A DNA stretch of 64,000 nt from Bradysia coprophila (lineage: Eukaryota; Arthropoda; Insecta; Diptera; Sciaridae). This document shows, one piece after another, positions 61,081-64,000 of the stretch. Position numbers and translations under genes: made by a program. Below the pieces are notes generated by a model. That model was not told where the DNA came from. It ran no database searches and saw only the letters and a program-made list of their open reading frames with translations. Where the stretch lies: the NCBI RefSeq assembly GCF_014529535.1, contig NW_023503496.1:868001-932000 (forward strand). Reading direction: 5' to 3'. The stretch's first letter is position 1; the number at the start of each line of letters is the position of its first letter.

Positions 61081-62487
61081 CAGGGCCGTAGCTACTAATG
61101 GGCTTAGGCGGGTTGAGCCCGCCCTGGAACTTTCAGAGTTCATCTGGAAATTCTGTTAACTTAAAGACATATCGATTGAAGTTGATGTCTATCATATGCC
61201 TTATGTATTTATCAACCTAATTCTGTTTGTTCATTTGCTTTGTATATCTTCTAAGTTCATAAAAAAAGTCTCGCTGCGCGGCTATTTACATAGTAGAGAC
61301 TTAAAACAATTTTGAGTTTTAATGCAGGACGTTTTATGAAAAACATTCAAGATGCTCAAAGCGTTTTTTCCTTCAACCTTTGGCTATCCTAATCCCGAAT
61401 TACCTTTGATGGACGTGTTGAGACAAAAACTTGTTTAGTTGCTTAAACACGAAATTTTTGAATTTTTTCCTTTTTGAGTCATCAAGTACTTATGTTCATC
61501 TAAATCCTGATCAAGGTTTGAGGGCTCGGAATCGGGTAAATTCAGGTAAAAAATGAATGCTTTAGGTCTGATCTACGCTGAAAGCTGAAGGTTATAAAAG
61601 ATGTTCAGCGTTCACTTGGCTCAATAGCTACATTTCTCGCATTTTGAATTTTAAATGAACAGCTTTTCTGTACGATTTGCTTTCTCATAAAAAAAGCATT
61701 CGTTCTTGAACTACTACTAAAACCTGATAGTAAGCTTCTAAAGATATCGGATCATGGCAGCGGTTTTCATAGACGAGTTGAGACGGCTGTTGCACCGCTA
61801 GAAAATTTTTAGAAGTTTTTTCTCAAAAATTCCATGTTTTTTATTTAAAATATTTTCTCAGCTTTCTGACTTCAAGATCACTGACAAAAAGTAAAAATTT
61901 TAGATCAGCCTGTAGTTTCTTGTTTGGAACAAATCGAAGCTATTCAGAGAATTTTGTGTTTCCTAAGTTTCTTCATTCCTTAACAAAGTTCAAAGAAGAG
62001 TACAATTTTTGGCTGGAAGTAAATTTTTTTTATGAAGCAGTGACTTCAAAAGTTATACTAAACGACATCACTCTTCTTATTTATAATTTTGAACTATATT
62101 TAACATACAAGCATGGATTTTAAAAAGGCAGTACGTTTTCGAAATCTAATTTTTTTTGTAGTCAATCTTTGAGTCTTTCTTGAGGGGATGGCCATTTCTT
62201 TAAGTTTTCAAAAATGAAAGTGCGTTGTTGCAATAGTGAAGTCGGCATCAAATGGCCATCCTGACTACCGATGTTATGTTCAAATCAAATCAAATCAAAT
62301 AAAAATTGAAGTTGTCTCTATCATTATTACTGAAAAAGTTTCGCTCGCTCCGCTCGCGTAGTTACAACTCACTAGTACTTTACACAATCTAGTTTTAGTA
62401 AACACAAACAAAAATAGTATAATAAATTACGACAATCGTTTTAAGGGCTTGAGCCCGCCCTGAAAATCTTGTCTAGCTACGGCCCTG
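61081..62487. mobile_element. Non-autonomous hAT element, 1407 bp
   Basis: Ends CAGGGCCGTAGCTACTAATG and TAGCTACGGCCCTG, with subterminal GAGCCCGCCCTG on both sides. Duplication ATTCTTTA at 61073-61080 and 62488-62495. CAGGGCCGTAGC ends are usual for hAT. No transposase frame remains; a 67-codon frame at 61920-62123 shows no homology that I recognise. Confidence 0.9.
62276..62370 (-). mobile_element. LINE or SINE 3' end with a (TTTGA)n tail
   Basis: On the minus strand the tail is TTTATTTGATTTGATTTGAT. It lies inside the hAT element. Confidence 0.5.
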
Positions 62488-62893
62488 ATTCTTTAAAGCA
62501 ATATATTTCACAATTTTAAAAAATTTCTTTCCTCAACATCTGCCACTTTTTGACGCAATTTTTTTTTTGTTACAATTTTCTTTCTAAAATTTTTCTGGTA
62601 AAATTTTTGTTGATTAAACTTTCGCGTGCTTTCCTCATCAGCTGCCATTTGCGACGCATATCTTTTTGCGTGTCGAATCTGTAAGCGCTACACCGATATC
62701 AGTTCTTTTGTAAGTGGATAACAGGACTTGCGTCACACATCCACTGTAAGTGGTTTTGGGCGATATAAATTACAGACAAAACTCACCCTCATACCCAAAA
62801 ACTCACCTCTAGCGTGCTTTTTAGTGCTGATATTCTACCAAAAACACCTTTTTGTGTAGTCCAGTCAAGTTGCCGATCATACCTGATAATAAT

Positions 62894-63158
62894 CAAGGTT
62901 CTGAAAGAACAAGTTAAGACACCCACGAGGGCGGCTGACACACAAATTTTGACAAATAGATGCTATTTATTGGACATACTCATTACAGATTGTTTGAAAT
63001 GTCAACTTGAAGTAAAAAAAAAAGTTTTTATCAGGTTGACATTTCAAACAATCTGTATTGAGTATGTTCAATAAATAGCATCTATTTGTCAAAATTTGTG
63101 TGTCAGCCGCCCTCGTGATCAACTCAGATGTGTCTTAACCTGTTCTTTCAGAACCTTG
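62894..63158. mobile_element. hAT-like MITE (CAAGGTTCTGAAAGAACA ends), copy 3
   Basis: 265 bp, nearly perfect hairpin, 8-bp duplication ATAATAAT at 62886-62893 and 63159-63166. Same family as 3808-4037 and 27521-29446. Confidence 0.85.
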
Positions 63159-63316
63159 ATAATAATCTGCTATTTTCTGGAATTTCAATTTCTGGTCATG
63201 TTGCTGACGCATTTTCCACTGACCAAAAATCGAACCCGTTAGTTGTGAAAAAATTCAGTCTTCGATAAATTGGGGTGTGTTCCACCATTTTGAAAAATCT
63301 GAAAAAATTACATAAT

Positions 63317-64000
63317 ACTCCCGCCCACTCCTCCTTGATTCCTTAAATCTCCTTGATTTTCAAAAATCCTCCTGAAACCTACTTAATCTCCTCAAACTCC
63401 TTATTTTTAGTTTCACTGTAGTTAAAACATTTTAATTCTGACTGTGGAACCATATATATTCAAAACCGTTCATCGCTTACTTCACCAAAAAAAGCTCATG
63501 AAACCTAAATAATTCAACAAATGAGATCGATAGTGCTAAAAGGTACTTGCAAAACCCTATTGCTTCAATTGTTCTTTTCATCGATTGTGTTGATGCTGCT
63601 GGCAACTTAATCATTTATTGTCAATCAATTGTTAACTTTCGTCTGGTGTGTATCGTGTTTGAGAAAAGTTTGGCCATCTGGTTAAGTTAGCCAATGCGTA
63701 TTTATTCCTCAATCATACACTCACGGAATTTGGAAAACCGACACATTTTCTGTTCTATGTTTTACTGGTTTTTTTGTGAATTTTGCATGCATTTTTATAT
63801 GGAGAAATAAGAAACAACTCAAGTAAAACACAGAAACAGAAAGTGTGTCGGTTTTCAATATGCCGCGAGTGGAGGAATGCTGATTCTGAGCGAGGATTTA
63901 GCGTAAATAAATTTGTGCTTCCCGAAATTTCAAGGAGCAGCACTTATAAGAAACGATTGCGGCTATTCGGATAGTTAGAATACTTTGTATTTCTACGATA
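63317..64000. other. Gene-free; inverted-repeat element at about 63730-63858
   Basis: GAAAACCGACACATTTTCTG pairs with CAGAAAGTGTGTCGGTTTTC, loop about 60 bp. 63318-63410 is a CTCCTTGATT/CTCCT-type tract, the reverse of the TTTTAGGAG tracts near 5050 and 6400. Confidence 0.5.

Larger units (their letters stand above)
60938..62646. mobile_element. Inverted-repeat element, GGCAGCTGATGAGGAAAG ends
   Basis: Ends GGCAGCTGATGAGGAAAGTA and GCTTTCCTCATCAGCTGCC, with further pairing through AAAAATTGCGTCAA and TTGACGCAATTTTT. It is interrupted by the hAT element at 61081. Confidence 0.7.
60763..63316. mobile_element. Large inverted-repeat element, ATTATGTRATTTTTYCAG ends, heavily nested
   Basis: 2.55 kb with about 85-bp inverted ends that include TTTTTCAAAATGGTGGAACA and CACAACTAACGGG. 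It contains 60938-62646 and 62894-63158. No coding region. Confidence 0.7.

Overview
This is AT-rich, repeat-dense nuclear DNA of an insect. The evidence is GT-AG introns mostly of 55-75 bp, a 27 kDa hemolymph glycoprotein (DUF1397) gene, secreted Cys-rich peptide genes with one small intron after the signal peptide, and large numbers of MITEs, foldback elements and decayed non-LTR retrotransposons. A nematoceran fly such as a fungus gnat fits, but that placement is inference.

Genes with exon structures I could solve by splice sites and phase: (1) an SLC46/folate-transporter-like MFS carrier, minus strand, 1232-4638, nine coding exons, one with a GC-AG intron; (2) a 27 kDa hemolymph glycoprotein-like gene, minus, 13218-14559; (3) a secreted leucine-rich-repeat protein, plus, 19273-20234; (4) a 13-Cys secreted protein, plus, 23906-24349; (5) a small secreted protein, plus, 26717-27327; (6) a GH47 class I alpha-1,2-mannosidase, minus, 30807-33183, whose last exon has TAG where the family has Glu, just after the calcium-binding Thr; (7) glycogen debranching enzyme (AGL/GDE), plus, 42238-59383, 21 exons plus a probable 7-codon last exon, about 1530 residues, near the length of the animal enzyme. 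The 8.15 kb intron 5 of AGL (43709-51862) holds, on the opposite strand, a six-Cys secreted peptide gene and a broken DNA/RNA non-specific endonuclease gene, and also a tRNA-Gly(UCC), a 1.1 kb ATCGTCGATCA minisatellite and several MITEs.

Most of the rest is mobile DNA, and much of it is nested. Insertion boundaries can be proved by target-site duplications or by rejoining the interrupted host: a four-deep nest at 27521-29446; a LINE C-terminus split by several elements at 38325-41530, one with a 9-bp duplication; an RTE endonuclease frame split by a 198-bp hAT-like MITE at 17211-17408; and a nest at 60763-63316 around a 1.4 kb hAT-type element. A MITE family with CAACGCACTTCAAGC ends makes 7-bp duplications at three loci. 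A 1.6 kb near-perfect inverted repeat at 6984-8605 is a candidate hairpin-RNA locus. No virus, CRISPR array, rRNA or bacterial-type operon was seen.
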